DNA from: Schizochytrium sp. CCTCC M209059
Taxonomy: Eukaryota; Sar; Bigyra; Thraustochytrida; Thraustochytriidae
DNA: 64,000 nt
Direction of reading: 5' to 3'
NCBI GenBank assembly: GCA_000818945.1
Contig: KN805405.1
Location: 16,255-80,254, forward strand
Numbering within the stretch: the stretch's first letter is position 1; each line of letters begins with the position of its first letter. Under the pieces are notes generated by a model. The model was given only the letters and a program-made list of their open reading frames with translations. It was not told the DNA's origin and made no database searches. Positions 47,825-56,623 of this stretch are shown in pieces. A program made the translations under genes and the position numbers.

Positions 47825-47855
47825 TCTCCGCGCCGTCGTCATCGCCGCGCTCCAT
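45150..47855 (-). CDS. PH-ankyrin-FYVE protein with R-SNARE-like C-terminus
   Basis: 901 residues. ATG 47853-47855 begins MERGDDDGAEK, then a run of 15 Gln. Order: acidic/Gln N-terminus; a PH-like domain split by an acidic insert (about 190-375, QAFIFDDYLVLARMRNT to MWIEQVVAAVKEAV); ankyrin repeats (about 395-620, for example GVSPLHMACIGGRTLTAAQLL, MTPLHYAALKHQANIV, GDTALLVAVRRGQGGLVASLL, HTGLTPLLVVC); and a FYVE zinc finger at about 717-780 (CTSCSVNFKMLDKRQHCRKC, with the basic RQHCRKC PI3P-binding motif; the usual N-terminal WxxD is replaced by SSDF). The tail (about 836-890) reads TRDALIERGERLGRLGEASA, continuing to DFSSMARKLRERE, matching an R-SNARE motif with R858 at the zero layer, but with no membrane anchor. 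Likely an endosomal tether or fusion regulator. Confidence 0.8.
47778..47822. repeat. (CTG)n/(CAG)n repeat coding poly-Gln
   Basis: About 15 uninterrupted CAG codons on the minus strand at the start of the PH-ankyrin-FYVE gene. Confidence 0.95.
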
Positions 47856-48198
47856 CTTGCTTGGTCTTCTCCGTCACTCCACGTTGCGCGGCGCAGGCGA
47901 GTGCGCGTGTCGACCGCACACGCGAGCGCGCGATCGGCGCTTTCCCGCGCGAGCGAGCGAAGCGGCCGCGTCGGCGCGACGGCGCGTTGGCGCGTTGGTG
48001 ACTCGAACGAAGCGGCTTTGCATGGAAACCCAAGAGCAAAAGCAAAAGCAAACAAGCAACAGCAAGAACGGGAGCCCCAGCCGGATACACTCGGGAGAGC
48101 AGAGCGCCAACGTAGCGAGAGCCGCGACCCCGCCTCGGGCGCCGCGGCGTAGTCCGCTGCGTATATAGAGCGTTGCCAAAGCGCGCGCGCGAGCGGTG

Positions 48199-48234
<36 letters not shown>

Positions 48235-48275
48235 GCGAGCGAGCGAGTGAACAACAAGCGGCGGCGGCCGCCATC
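47856..48275. promoter_or_regulatory. Divergent promoter with TATA-like box and (TC)n
   Basis: 420 bp between outward-facing ATGs. GTATATAGAG at 48161-48170 is a good TATA box about 110 bp before the plus-strand ATG. A (TC)n tract fills about 48200-48231, in the presumed 5' leader. Confidence 0.55.
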
Positions 48276-49250
48276 ATGGACTTTGGCGGCGACGACGACG
48301 ACGACTTCGTCCTCGGGAACGGCGGCGATGATGACGAGGGCGGCCTCTTGCCGATGGAGGACGAGGGCGCCGAAGGGTATAACTACGACCAAGGCGACGG
48401 CACGGGCGACTTTGGGGTCGACGGTGACCAAGGCATGTACGACCAGGGCCACCAGGTCTACGACCAGGCCTACATTGGCAGCGGCAACGTAGCCTACGAT
48501 GATGGAACGGGCCATGGGAGCCAAGGGGAAGACCCTGGCGCCGCCTCAAGTAGTAGCAGCATGTACGCCGCCGACAACAATAATAACCCTGATGTGCAAG
48601 GGGTGGATTCAAACCATGCTCCAGCCCCAAATCAGGCGATTCCACCGCAACAACAGCAACAGCAACGGATGGGCGGCAAGACCCCGCAAGCTCTCGAACA
48701 AACCCAGGCCCAAGTGCAGGCAGAAGCGCAGGCTGGTTTCATCGATTTGGCTGGACATCATGAAACCTCCCAGCAGCAACAACACCAAGAGCAGCAGCAG
48801 GAACAAGCCAAGCAGGATCAAGAAAAGCGCCAAGCGCGGATTCAGCGCTATACATCGACGCAAACCGCACAACCCAAGGCGCCTCCTCAAGAAGATCCGA
48901 ATGAGCAGAAAATTGCCGATTTGAGCAAGGATGTGATTCGTCTCTACAACGAATTGGAGACCACCGCCGGAAGCCTTCTTAAGGCGTCACTTTCTTCTGC
49001 ATCGCAGTCTGGCAACGCATTGGAATCTGGCGAGGGAGCCTGCTACACGAAGCTGCTCGAGCTCAATGCAGCGTGCGACAAGCTTCGGCGGCTCGCTCAG
49101 CGAAAGCTGGATATCCTGGCCGTCGAGGACGTCCTCTTGCGGCGCAACGAGCAAGAGCATCAGGAAAATCCCCAAGATGTTGTCAAAACAAAGGCAGAAA
49201 GTCTTTGCGTTTCGCGATCTGGTTTTCAAAAAGTCGTCTACCCCTGTTGA
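48276..49250 (+). CDS. Acidic, Gln-rich protein with C-terminal helices, unassigned
   Basis: 324 residues from ATG 48276 (MDFGGDDDDDFVLGNGG). The first 100 residues are acidic with DQG/YDQ repeats. The middle is Gln-rich (PPQQQQQQRMGG, SQQQQHQEQQQEQ). The last 110 residues are helical: NEQKIADLSKDVIRLYNELE, CYTKLLELNAACDKLRRLAQ and KLDILAVEDVLLRRNEQEH. The acidic start resembles clathrin light chain, but the Trp-containing heavy-chain-binding helix of that protein is missing, so I do not assign it. Other possibilities are a transcription co-regulator subunit or a scaffold. The end (SRSGFQKVVYPC) is not like the helical region and could reflect read-through into an intron. Confidence 0.55.
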   Translation: MDFGGDDDDDFVLGNGGDDDEGGLLPMEDEGAEGYNYDQGDGTGDFGVDGDQGMYDQGHQVYDQAYIGSGNVAYDDGTGHGSQGEDPGAASSSSSMYAADNNNNPDVQGVDSNHAPAPNQAIPPQQQQQQRMGGKTPQALEQTQAQVQAEAQAGFIDLAGHHETSQQQQHQEQQQEQAKQDQEKRQARIQRYTSTQTAQPKAPPQEDPNEQKIADLSKDVIRLYNELETTAGSLLKASLSSASQSGNALESGEGACYTKLLELNAACDKLRRLAQRKLDILAVEDVLLRRNEQEHQENPQDVVKTKAESLCVSRSGFQKVVYPC

Positions 49251-49559
49251 GTGAGCGAAGTGAGAGCAGCCTCTCCCTTCGCCTCGCCAAAGCCTTGTTC
49301 ACCCCTTCGAAAACGAGGAAAGAAAATGGTGTGAAGAGAAAAGGAGCTGAAAGGGAGTAAAGACACGCGCAGTCGATTCTTCTTTACAAACAAGCTTTGT
49401 GTGCCCTATTTGGTGGACCGATCGACCAACCGACCGACTGACCATCAAATCGATCAATAGACAGATAGATGGACAGACAGACAAACAGACTCTAGACCCC
49501 CCTCCGTCTTTGTTCTCATCTCTGATGGGGGGGTGAGGGGGTGGGAAAAGAAAAAAGGC
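49251..49559. other. Intergenic, convergent 3' ends with 4-bp repeats
   Basis: 309 bp. GACCGATCGACCAACCGACC and GACAGATAGATGGACAGACA imperfect tetranucleotide repeats lie at 49416-49490. A G-run flanks 49524-49545. No gene seen. Confidence 0.5.
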
Positions 49560-50762
49560 TTATTCTGCTGCGTCGAGGTTGAGGGATTCGAGTTTGATAG
49601 TAGCAACACCACTGGGAGACTCAACCCCGTCCTTTTCGTCTGTCACTGTCCCCTTGTGGGCAAACATGCGCAAGATCTCCTCAAAGGCCTGGCAGGAGAG
49701 CTTGCCAAAGGCTTCAAAAACGAGATGAAAAGTACGCACAGGCTGTAAATCATCAGTCTTGCCGCGGATCTCGTAAGCAATCTGGTGGTACTCGAGCTCA
49801 CGATCCATGAGGAGACTGCCCAAGAGGGCACCCTCGTCGATATCGCCCTTTCTCTCCTGTTTCAATAAGAACCCAGCGTTTCGATCAAGAATAAGCCGAA
49901 TCTGATCCACCTTATTTGAGTGTCCACTTGAGCTCCCGTTGGCAAGATCGGCATCGCCCGATTCCAAACCAAACCCAGAATCTTGAATCTGTATTTCCAG
50001 GGTGAGCCCCGTATCGTTGGGCTCGCGCTGGAGCCAAACCGCGCCAAGTCCTAGACAAACGAGATCCTTTTGCCGACTCGACTTGCGCGACACGGATGCC
50101 ACGCGCCACTCGTAAACTTCGCCCGAAGCAATTCGTGCTCGCTGGGTTTGTTCCGTCTCAAAGCGGCGGCAGAAATCTTGCGCGACCTGCGAAGCCTCGG
50201 GAGATGACGCAATGGGCTGCGAGGGACGCCACTGGCCGTGCACCAGGTGCACGCTGGTGAGGGCCAGGTTGAGTAGGTTTACGCAGGTTTTCAGGTCCTC
50301 AACGATCTCAGCGAGATCGCTTTCGAAAAGCATTTCAGCTTGTGAGCTATCTTCATCTTGTTGTTGCTGCTGCTGCTGCTGTCGACTCGTGCTACCGTTG
50401 CCGTTTTTGCCGCCGCCCTTTTCACCACCATTGTTGTGATCTTCGTCCTCGAGATCATCTTCCTCGAGAGATGCCTCGAGCTTGGTGGACAAGGCCTCAA
50501 AGCGTTGCAAGACACGCCGCGTAAACCAAACGGGCGAGCTGACATACCCGCTCGTCTCCTGTCGATTCTGCAGCTCCATGCACAGAAACAAGGGTCGCTG
50601 CAGGCCGGATGTAAGTGCCATAGCTTCTGCCATGGTTCCCGACGCCTGGGCGCGCTCCTCGTTGTCCTCTGACTGTCGCAGCAAGCCTTGCACCACCTCG
50701 TACGTTTTCTTCACATTATGTAGCAGGCCTAGCACGGTGCTGGCCGCCTCCAGAGTTTGCAT
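49560..50762 (-). CDS. Unassigned soluble protein
   Basis: 400 residues from ATG 50760-50762. The N-terminal half is helical (TLEAASTVLGLLHNVKKTYE; RRVLQRFEALSTKLEASLEE) and interrupted by a Gly/Asn/Gln low-complexity insert (about residues 108-140, eight Gln). The second half is beta-rich (VYEWRVASVSRK; LVCLGLGAVWLQREPNDTGL, continuing LEIQIQDSGFG; IRLILDRNAGFLLKQER; TFHLVFEAFGKLSCQAFEEI). No membrane helix, signal or catalytic motif. Not recognised. It could be a complex subunit with an N-terminal coiled coil and a C-terminal beta domain. Confidence 0.6.
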   Translation of the reverse strand: MQTLEAASTVLGLLHNVKKTYEVVQGLLRQSEDNEERAQASGTMAEAMALTSGLQRPLFLCMELQNRQETSGYVSSPVWFTRRVLQRFEALSTKLEASLEEDDLEDEDHNNGGEKGGGKNGNGSTSRQQQQQQQQDEDSSQAEMLFESDLAEIVEDLKTCVNLLNLALTSVHLVHGQWRPSQPIASSPEASQVAQDFCRRFETEQTQRARIASGEVYEWRVASVSRKSSRQKDLVCLGLGAVWLQREPNDTGLTLEIQIQDSGFGLESGDADLANGSSSGHSNKVDQIRLILDRNAGFLLKQERKGDIDEGALLGSLLMDRELEYHQIAYEIRGKTDDLQPVRTFHLVFEAFGKLSCQAFEEILRMFAHKGTVTDEKDGVESPSGVATIKLESLNLDAAE

Positions 50763-51268
50763 GGCGCTCGTTGCCCGCCGCGCTTTCTTTTCTATCGATA
50801 CCGCAGGCGAAGGTTTCTGCCGCTCTCCTTCAGGCTCGCCTCGCCCCGCGTTGGATCACTCCGCTTCCCTCCGCGCGCCGCGCGCCTCTCGTGCCTGACG
50901 CGCGCGCGCGCGAATTCGGTCTCTGCGGTAACTTTTTTTTTTTTTTTTGGAAAGATGAGGGGGGAGGAGAGGATGGATCAATCTCGTTGGTGACCCGGAC
51001 ATGGAGCACATACGCAAAATACACCAGCCTTGCCTTTTTGGATTCGGGGTCTCCCGCGAATCCATGTAGAGAAGTAGCAGTCAAGCAAAGATCATCTGTC
51101 GGTCAAGCAAAATTTCGATCATCGTTCAGAGCGTAACGCTTTCTCCCCCAACGCTTATTCGATGTGTAGGCCAGTACGTATAAAGTTCACAAGATTGTCA
51201 TAAAAGAAAGGGTCGTCTATTTCTGCGAACTCGGTCTGACAGCGAGTCTACGTCTACGTGCGTCTGTT
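50763..51268. other. Intergenic, upstream of the unassigned gene
   Basis: 506 bp between same-strand genes. Contains CGCGCGCGCGCG (about 50900-50912) and a T-run (about 50934-50949). No gene seen; it must hold the promoter of the 400-residue protein gene. Confidence 0.45.
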
Positions 51269-54200
51269 TCAGAGACCCGCAAAGGGATCGTCTTCGTCGG
51301 CAGCGGAATCGGCAGCACTATTCGCTTGGGCAAAGTGCGACAATCCACCATTGGCCGAGGTGCCATTCAAGGTGCCGTGCGAATCCTGGTTGTTTGATGC
51401 TGCACGCCGCCGCGCGGCAAGTGTCGCTGCATTCGAGCCAAATGGCAAGGCGAGGCCCTCATGACGCATAAAGGAGAGGTCGGGAAGTCCAGCATCCTCA
51501 CGATCAGGATTTTGTTCCTGCCACAATTTTCGTAATAAATCCTCACCTTCTTGTGAAAGAGCGCCAGTAGCAGCGTCTCTTGCGTTGCTTTGAAGCGTCG
51601 CAGTGTCGTTGGGCGTTGATTGAAAGGATGCAAGAAGACCAAGTGGATCGTTGGCATCAACTGTTTCATTGCTCGAGCTTTCCGCGTTGCCAGCATCACC
51701 GCTTGCTCCAACAAAGGCTTCGAGGCCGAGAAAGTCGTCTTTGCTCACATTTGGCGGAGGCGGAGCAGGCGGTGAGCTCGGGGGCGGTCCTGGTTGAGCT
51801 GGAGCAGGAGAAGTTATGAGCCCCACCTTGTCCAGCTGTGAGGCGCCTTCGAAGACGCCAAAGTCGTCGTCGAGATCTGTGCTCACGGGCAAATTCTCCG
51901 TCTGCTGTTCCACGAGTGCAGCGGCGGAATTAGTCGCTGGGAGCATGACGTCGTCGTTGGTGTTTACATTCATCTTTGGCTCCTTTTTGCTCTTCGCTAC
52001 GCTCGTCTTGCTATATTCATCATCAACATTGGCGTTGGCGCTGGTGTCATTGTCGTCATCGTCGTCGTCTTCATCGTCATCGTCATCCTCTTCCTCGTCA
52101 AGATCGGTAAGGGTGTTTTGCGTCAATTCTGCCTCCTCATCATCTTGACCATGGTCGACGTTGTCGTTCGTGGCATGGCCGGTCGAAGATGTGGGTCGCA
52201 GCGCGAGACCTGCATCGTCAAAATTGAGCGAATCCGATCTGTCGACGCCGCGTTCAAACGAAGCATCTGCATTGGCTTTCAGCGCGGCGTCATCCTCGGC
52301 GGCCAAGATGGCGCTGCTATCGACCGAGACGCGAGGGCTGCGGGGCTCGTGCAGACTTGCAAAGGACTGGCCCAATAAAATGGATGCCCCTTCGTCGAGA
52401 CTTGTTCGCAATTTCTTTCGCAAGTCGTTGCTGTGAATGACTTTGCTTTCGACGTGAATATATGCAGAGAGACACCCAATTGCGCTTGCAACGCAGTCGT
52501 CAGCAGGGGCTACACTGGCGACAACGGCGTGCCCGCACACAAGGCAGTGTCTGGACAAGTAACGCAGCAACGCACCACATGCAGAACACTTGGACGGGCC
52601 AAAGAAGGCGTCTGGTTTGGCATCGGTTATGAGCGTTCGCAGAAGTTTGTCCTGAGAAGAATCTTGGCTTTCCTGAGGCACATCGTGTCCGTTTTCCGGT
52701 ATGCTGTCCTCTGGGATCCTTTGCTCTGGGCGCAGGGATGCAAAGACCTTCTCCGCGGCCTCTCGAAAAACATTTTCCGGAAGTTCGAGGAAATTAAGCG
52801 CACGATCCTCGCCCGCTGAGGAGGTTGTGGTGGAGGAGGAGGCAAGTGGAGGCGTTTCGGCTTGTTCAAAGTCAGCATCCTCAAAATCACCAAAGTCATC
52901 ATCAAAGTCAGCCTCAAAGTCAGCCCCAAAGTCAGGAACTTGGCCTGATCGCGCTTCGGGAGCTGACATTTCTTCGAGCTGCAATGATGTAGAGGGGGCT
53001 GTTTGTTCGAAATCGGCGTCTCTAAAGTCAGCATCTGCAAAGTCTCCAAAGTCCGCGTCCTCGAAGTCATTACCACTTGCTGCAAGATCAATAGCGTTGT
53101 CCCTGCTCTCAGCGCCATTCGCTTCTGTAGCATTCTTGTCTTGCAGGGGAGCCGTAGGACTTGCAAAGTCTGCATTGTCAAAGTCTCCGAAGTCCGCGTC
53201 GTCAACATCACCAAAGGTGTCATTGTCATGCTTGATATCATCGGTTCTGTCTTCGATTTCATCGACGTTGTCCTTGGCGGTCGCATCGATGTCATGCTCA
53301 GCAGCTGCGTCGATGTCGTTTTTGTCGAGGTCAGCGGCTACGTCGACGTCATTGTTGTTGAGGTTAGCACCTGCGTCGATGCTGTTTGTATCGAGACCAG
53401 TACCTACGTCAACGTCGTTGGTGTCGAGGCCAGCGGCTGCGCCAGCCTCGGCGTCATCGATTTCGGCGACATCGTCGATACCTGCGACGGCGTCGATATC
53501 GGTGACGGCGTCGCTTTCGGCGACGTCGTCCCTGGAAACCACATCGATATCGTTTGCGTCGTCATCAACTTTAGCGAGGTCATCCTTGGCAATTTCATCG
53601 ATGACGTCAGCATCGTTGAAGACGTCGTCTTTGATTTCGGCGAATTCGTCCTTCACAGTCGCGTCGATATCATTGTCGTTGTCTTTTTGAGCCATGTCGC
53701 CATTGACGAACGAATTGATGTCGCTGGTGTCGCCCACTTGAGCAGTCGTGTTGTCGTTGTCGCTTTCAGTTTCGTTTCCGTCGTCGACTTTTAAAGAGTT
53801 TGGATTGACAGCGTTGCTCGAGTGGTTTTCATTTGTAATGTCGTCATGAGAAGCAGCATTGGCGATGTCTCCAGATCCACCGTCTTCTACCTCAAATGTT
53901 GCGTCGATGACATCGAATTCGCCAGCTTTCTCCTCTTCTGCGGCAGTGTCGAGAGCGTCTTTGTCGCTACCACTTTCGGTCGATGGAACGGTCTCAGAAG
54001 CAGGTTTTGAAAAGGCATCCTCAAATGTGTCATTTTCTGCGGCCTCTTGCAAGATATCGTCCATACCCACGTCGCTTGTGGGCGCTTTCGAATTCGATTG
54101 AGGCGTGGAAGACCCCTCTTCTCCATTACCGTCGTCGGTGACGATATCATTTCTACCAAAGACAGAATCGGTTGGCTCGCTGATTTGAACTTCATCAAAG

Positions 54201-55144
54201 ACAGTGTCCTCCACGACATCATCGCCCATATCGAGGCCGTTGCTAGCAGTTTCTGCATTTTGCTTGTTTTCATCATCAATAACATTTGCCCCACCCTCAT
54301 CTGTGGTAACGCTCTCAGGTTCAAGCTCGAGCGGGTCTGCCGTTCCATTGTCAGCATGAGCATCATGATCTTCGAACGTAGACTCAATGTTACTTTCGGT
54401 TGCCGCTTCAAGCGATGCAGTTGCAACAGTCGTGAGGTCCTCCGTGAAATGAGGCGTCATTGTGTCGTTCACGGCAAAAGTCTCCGCTTGAGCATCATTA
54501 CCCATCTCGGAGCTAGCGGTCTCTCCCTCGAGAGCAGGAGCAGCATCAGCATCGGACACGGAATCAATACCAGCAAAGACGTTGACCGCCGCATCCAAAT
54601 TTTTGTCCTCAGTAACATCTGTTGCAACAGCCGCATCTTCGAAGTTTGCCGCGTCAGGTGGGTCGACGGCTGCGTTGACATGAAGTTCGCCCGCGCTGTC
54701 GGGAGAACTGACCTCGCCAACTTCTACAGCCTCGCTCGCAGGCTGAGTATCCTCGTTCCTGTTGTTGTCATCCGTTGGCATGTCTTGAAAAATATCACTT
54801 TCGACTTGCACGTCCTGGCCGGTCTCGAGGCCCGCAAATGGGTCTGTGTCCTGCGTCTCAGAAACCTGCGTATTCATTGCATCGGTTTGAGTCTCTCTGA
54901 GCAGGTCAAGATCCTTTTTGGGTTGTTCTTCGGAAACTTCAGCCGCGCCACCATCCCAAGGAAGCGCGTCTTTTCCTCCAGGGGATCCGGGCGGCGTCGC
55001 GCCCGCCTCGGCCTCGCGCTGCTGCGTCGCGGCCGTCGTTGCGGGCTGCTCGCCCGCGAGCACGAGGTCGACGTGGTCTCCGTCGCCAAGGTCTCCCCCA
55101 CCCTCCGCCGCTGCGGCGCGGTACGACGGCGCCTCCCCGCTCAT
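51269..55144 (-). CDS. Aftiphilin-like acidic adaptor (DPF/FGDF motifs, zinc ribbon)
   Basis: 1,291 residues from ATG 55142-55144. Mostly disordered and very acidic. DPFAGL occurs near the N-terminus (TDPFAGLETG) and again as the last residues (EDDPFAGL); DPF motifs bind the alpha-ear of AP-2. A cluster DADFGDFDNADF, EDADFGDFADADFRDADF, DDDFGDFEDADFEQ and later DDFGVFEGA recalls the acidic-phenylalanine motifs of aftiphilin that bind AP-1/AP-2 ears. Residues of about 500-660 are degenerate Asp/Ala/Val repeats (AEIDD, NDVDV, NDIDA). One ordered island has a zinc ribbon (CSACGALLRYLSRHCLVCG) followed by helices (CVASAIGCLSAYIHVESKVI; ASILLGQSFASL). It is likely a clathrin/AP accessory protein; this is inferred from short motifs. 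Confidence 0.6.
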   Translation of the reverse strand: MSGEAPSYRAAAAEGGGDLGDGDHVDLVLAGEQPATTAATQQREAEAGATPPGSPGGKDALPWDGGAAEVSEEQPKKDLDLLRETQTDAMNTQVSETQDTDPFAGLETGQDVQVESDIFQDMPTDDNNRNEDTQPASEAVEVGEVSSPDSAGELHVNAAVDPPDAANFEDAAVATDVTEDKNLDAAVNVFAGIDSVSDADAAPALEGETASSEMGNDAQAETFAVNDTMTPHFTEDLTTVATASLEAATESNIESTFEDHDAHADNGTADPLELEPESVTTDEGGANVIDDENKQNAETASNGLDMGDDVVEDTVFDEVQISEPTDSVFGRNDIVTDDGNGEEGSSTPQSNSKAPTSDVGMDDILQEAAENDTFEDAFSKPASETVPSTESGSDKDALDTAAEEEKAGEFDVIDATFEVEDGGSGDIANAASHDDITNENHSSNAVNPNSLKVDDGNETESDNDNTTAQVGDTSDINSFVNGDMAQKDNDNDIDATVKDEFAEIKDDVFNDADVIDEIAKDDLAKVDDDANDIDVVSRDDVAESDAVTDIDAVAGIDDVAEIDDAEAGAAAGLDTNDVDVGTGLDTNSIDAGANLNNNDVDVAADLDKNDIDAAAEHDIDATAKDNVDEIEDRTDDIKHDNDTFGDVDDADFGDFDNADFASPTAPLQDKNATEANGAESRDNAIDLAASGNDFEDADFGDFADADFRDADFEQTAPSTSLQLEEMSAPEARSGQVPDFGADFEADFDDDFGDFEDADFEQAETPPLASSSTTTSSAGEDRALNFLELPENVFREAAEKVFASLRPEQRIPEDSIPENGHDVPQESQDSSQDKLLRTLITDAKPDAFFGPSKCSACGALLRYLSRHCLVCGHAVVASVAPADDCVASAIGCLSAYIHVESKVIHSNDLRKKLRTSLDEGASILLGQSFASLHEPRSPRVSVDSSAILAAEDDAALKANADASFERGVDRSDSLNFDDAGLALRPTSSTGHATNDNVDHGQDDEEAELTQNTLTDLDEEEDDDDDEDDDDDDNDTSANANVDDEYSKTSVAKSKKEPKMNVNTNDDVMLPATNSAAALVEQQTENLPVSTDLDDDFGVFEGASQLDKVGLITSPAPAQPGPPPSSPPAPPPPNVSKDDFLGLEAFVGASGDAGNAESSSNETVDANDPLGLLASFQSTPNDTATLQSNARDAATGALSQEGEDLLRKLWQEQNPDREDAGLPDLSFMRHEGLALPFGSNAATLAARRRAASNNQDSHGTLNGTSANGGLSHFAQANSAADSAADEDDPFAGL

Positions 55145-55513
55145 CGCGGCGACCCGGCACGGCGCGCTCGGTCCTCGCGCGCGGCGTCGACTCCGTTCGG
55201 TCTCTGCCGCGAGCGCGAGGTCGCGCGAGGTCGAAGACGCTGCGCCGCTGCCGCCGCGGTCGAATGTGCAAGTGGCCTACCTATCTGCGCAACCCATTTT
55301 GGACGCAAGATAGTACTACTAGGCCTACTAGTAGGCCTCGAGTCGATTGTCCATTTTTTTTTAAGCGAGGTCAAAAGGCTTTCGCGGCGTGGCGCGTGCG
55401 CGACTCCGAGCGAAGGGCGGGCTTGCGGCGAGCGCTGCAGCGAGGCTGGGGCAGAGGCAGCGGGGGCACGGAATCTGGAGGATTGCTGCCGCACGGACGC
55501 AGGCTAAGGCAAG
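55145..55513. promoter_or_regulatory. Divergent promoter region with 18-bp perfect palindrome
   Basis: 369 bp between the aftiphilin-like and PHO88 start codons. AGGCCTACTAGTAGGCCT at 55321-55338 is a perfect palindrome preceded by TAGTACTACT. It is a candidate binding site for a dimeric factor. Confidence 0.45.
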
Positions 55514-56218
55514 ATGGCGCGCAGCAAGTCGGTCTGGGAACGGGTGCAGTCGTCGCCCATGACGCGCAACATGGCCACGTTGGCGGGCATCACCTTGATC
55601 AAGTCCGTCTTTGACTTTGAGGAGCCGATGCAGCTGCTCGGGTTGCGCTTGATCTCGTTGGTGGCACACCTTTGCTTGTACGGTACCCTGGCGTACTTTT
55701 ACTACAAGTCCAAGAACGCGGAGACGAGTGACAAGGTGATTTATGTGCGTCCGTCGCAGCTCGAGTCGCAAATGTCGTCCCCCTTGCGCGACCAGAGCGA
55801 TCCGGACGAGAAGAAGCCCATGACGCAGTTTGAGTACGACTGCGTCAAGCTTCAGGGTGTGGCCCAGCAAATGTCAATGACCACGCTGATTGTCGTTGGT
55901 ATGCACTTTTACTTTGGTTATGCGATTCCGCTTCTCATGACTATTCTCGTGCAGGCGCGCATGGTGTACGCGACCCCTTTCTTTAAGATTTTCATTCAGG
56001 GTAAGGACGAAAAGGTGTACCGCGAGCTGCGGCGACCGTGGGCGCCACCCAAGGTGGGGGGGATCCAGAAGATGATGCAAGACTCGCTGTCGCGGCGCTA
56101 CACCGACTTGCAAAAGGAGCTCGAGGCTGACGGCCAGGATCCGTCGGCCCCGACCTCTGGCGCTTCTGCGGCCAAGGGATCGCGTGCCAAGAGGAGGTCG
56201 GCTGCTGCACGCTCGTAG
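55514..56218 (+). CDS. PHO88: PHO88/SND3 family ER membrane protein
   Basis: 234 residues from ATG 55514. Matches the PHO88 family along its length: TRNMATLAGITLIKSVFDFE near the start, LRLISLVAHLCLYGTLAYFYY as a membrane helix, the MTQFEYDCVKLQGVAQQMSM block, then IVVGMHFYFGYAIPLLM and PFFKIFIQG, and a C-terminal basic tail (KGSRAKRRSAAARS). In yeast PHO88 (SND3) acts in SRP-independent targeting of proteins to the ER and affects phosphate transport. Length is slightly above the usual 180-190 because of the tail. Confidence 0.93.
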   Translation: MARSKSVWERVQSSPMTRNMATLAGITLIKSVFDFEEPMQLLGLRLISLVAHLCLYGTLAYFYYKSKNAETSDKVIYVRPSQLESQMSSPLRDQSDPDEKKPMTQFEYDCVKLQGVAQQMSMTTLIVVGMHFYFGYAIPLLMTILVQARMVYATPFFKIFIQGKDEKVYRELRRPWAPPKVGGIQKMMQDSLSRRYTDLQKELEADGQDPSAPTSGASAAKGSRAKRRSAAARS

Positions 56219-56623
56219 ATTTTTTCATTTTTAGAAAAAAGGAGACAGGCACAAGGTGGTGCGCTATTACTTTAAACGACAACGAGTCGTAAACTTATCT
56301 TCCCTTTTCTTTTTCTCTCTTTCGTTGCTGACTTTTGTGGTAGCCTATGCGTAGTAGATAGGGTAGCAAGCTTACGTATTTACCTAATGTGAGATCAGAT
56401 CTTGATTGACGTAACAGGTCGCAGTCCATGGGTTAAGGAGAGGCCAGAGCCTTTGCGAGCCTAGAGGCTGAGTGTCTGTGGATCCGACTAGCTGCTTGGC
56501 TGGCTGGTTGGTTGACTGGTTGGCTGGCTGGCTGGCTGGCTTGCGGACTAGATTCACTTCTCATATGCTGTTAGGTGACTGCGTCTTCTCAGGGCAAAAG
56601 TGATCATTGACGGCGTGGCGTCT
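56219..56623. other. Intergenic, convergent 3' ends with (GGCT)n
   Basis: 405 bp. GGCTGGCTGGTTGGTTGACT-type imperfect tetranucleotide repeats at about 56495-56542. No gene seen. Confidence 0.5.

Noticed and set aside
48276..49250. Clathrin light chain
   Set aside because: The acidic N-terminus is similar in style, but the conserved heavy-chain-binding helix with tryptophans is missing.
52701..53794. Long plus-strand open frames (329 and 263 codons) opposite the aftiphilin-like gene
   Set aside because: They mirror the Asp-rich repeats of the minus-strand gene: GAC/GAT codons read backwards give Ser/Val runs without stops. Composition is pure low-complexity.
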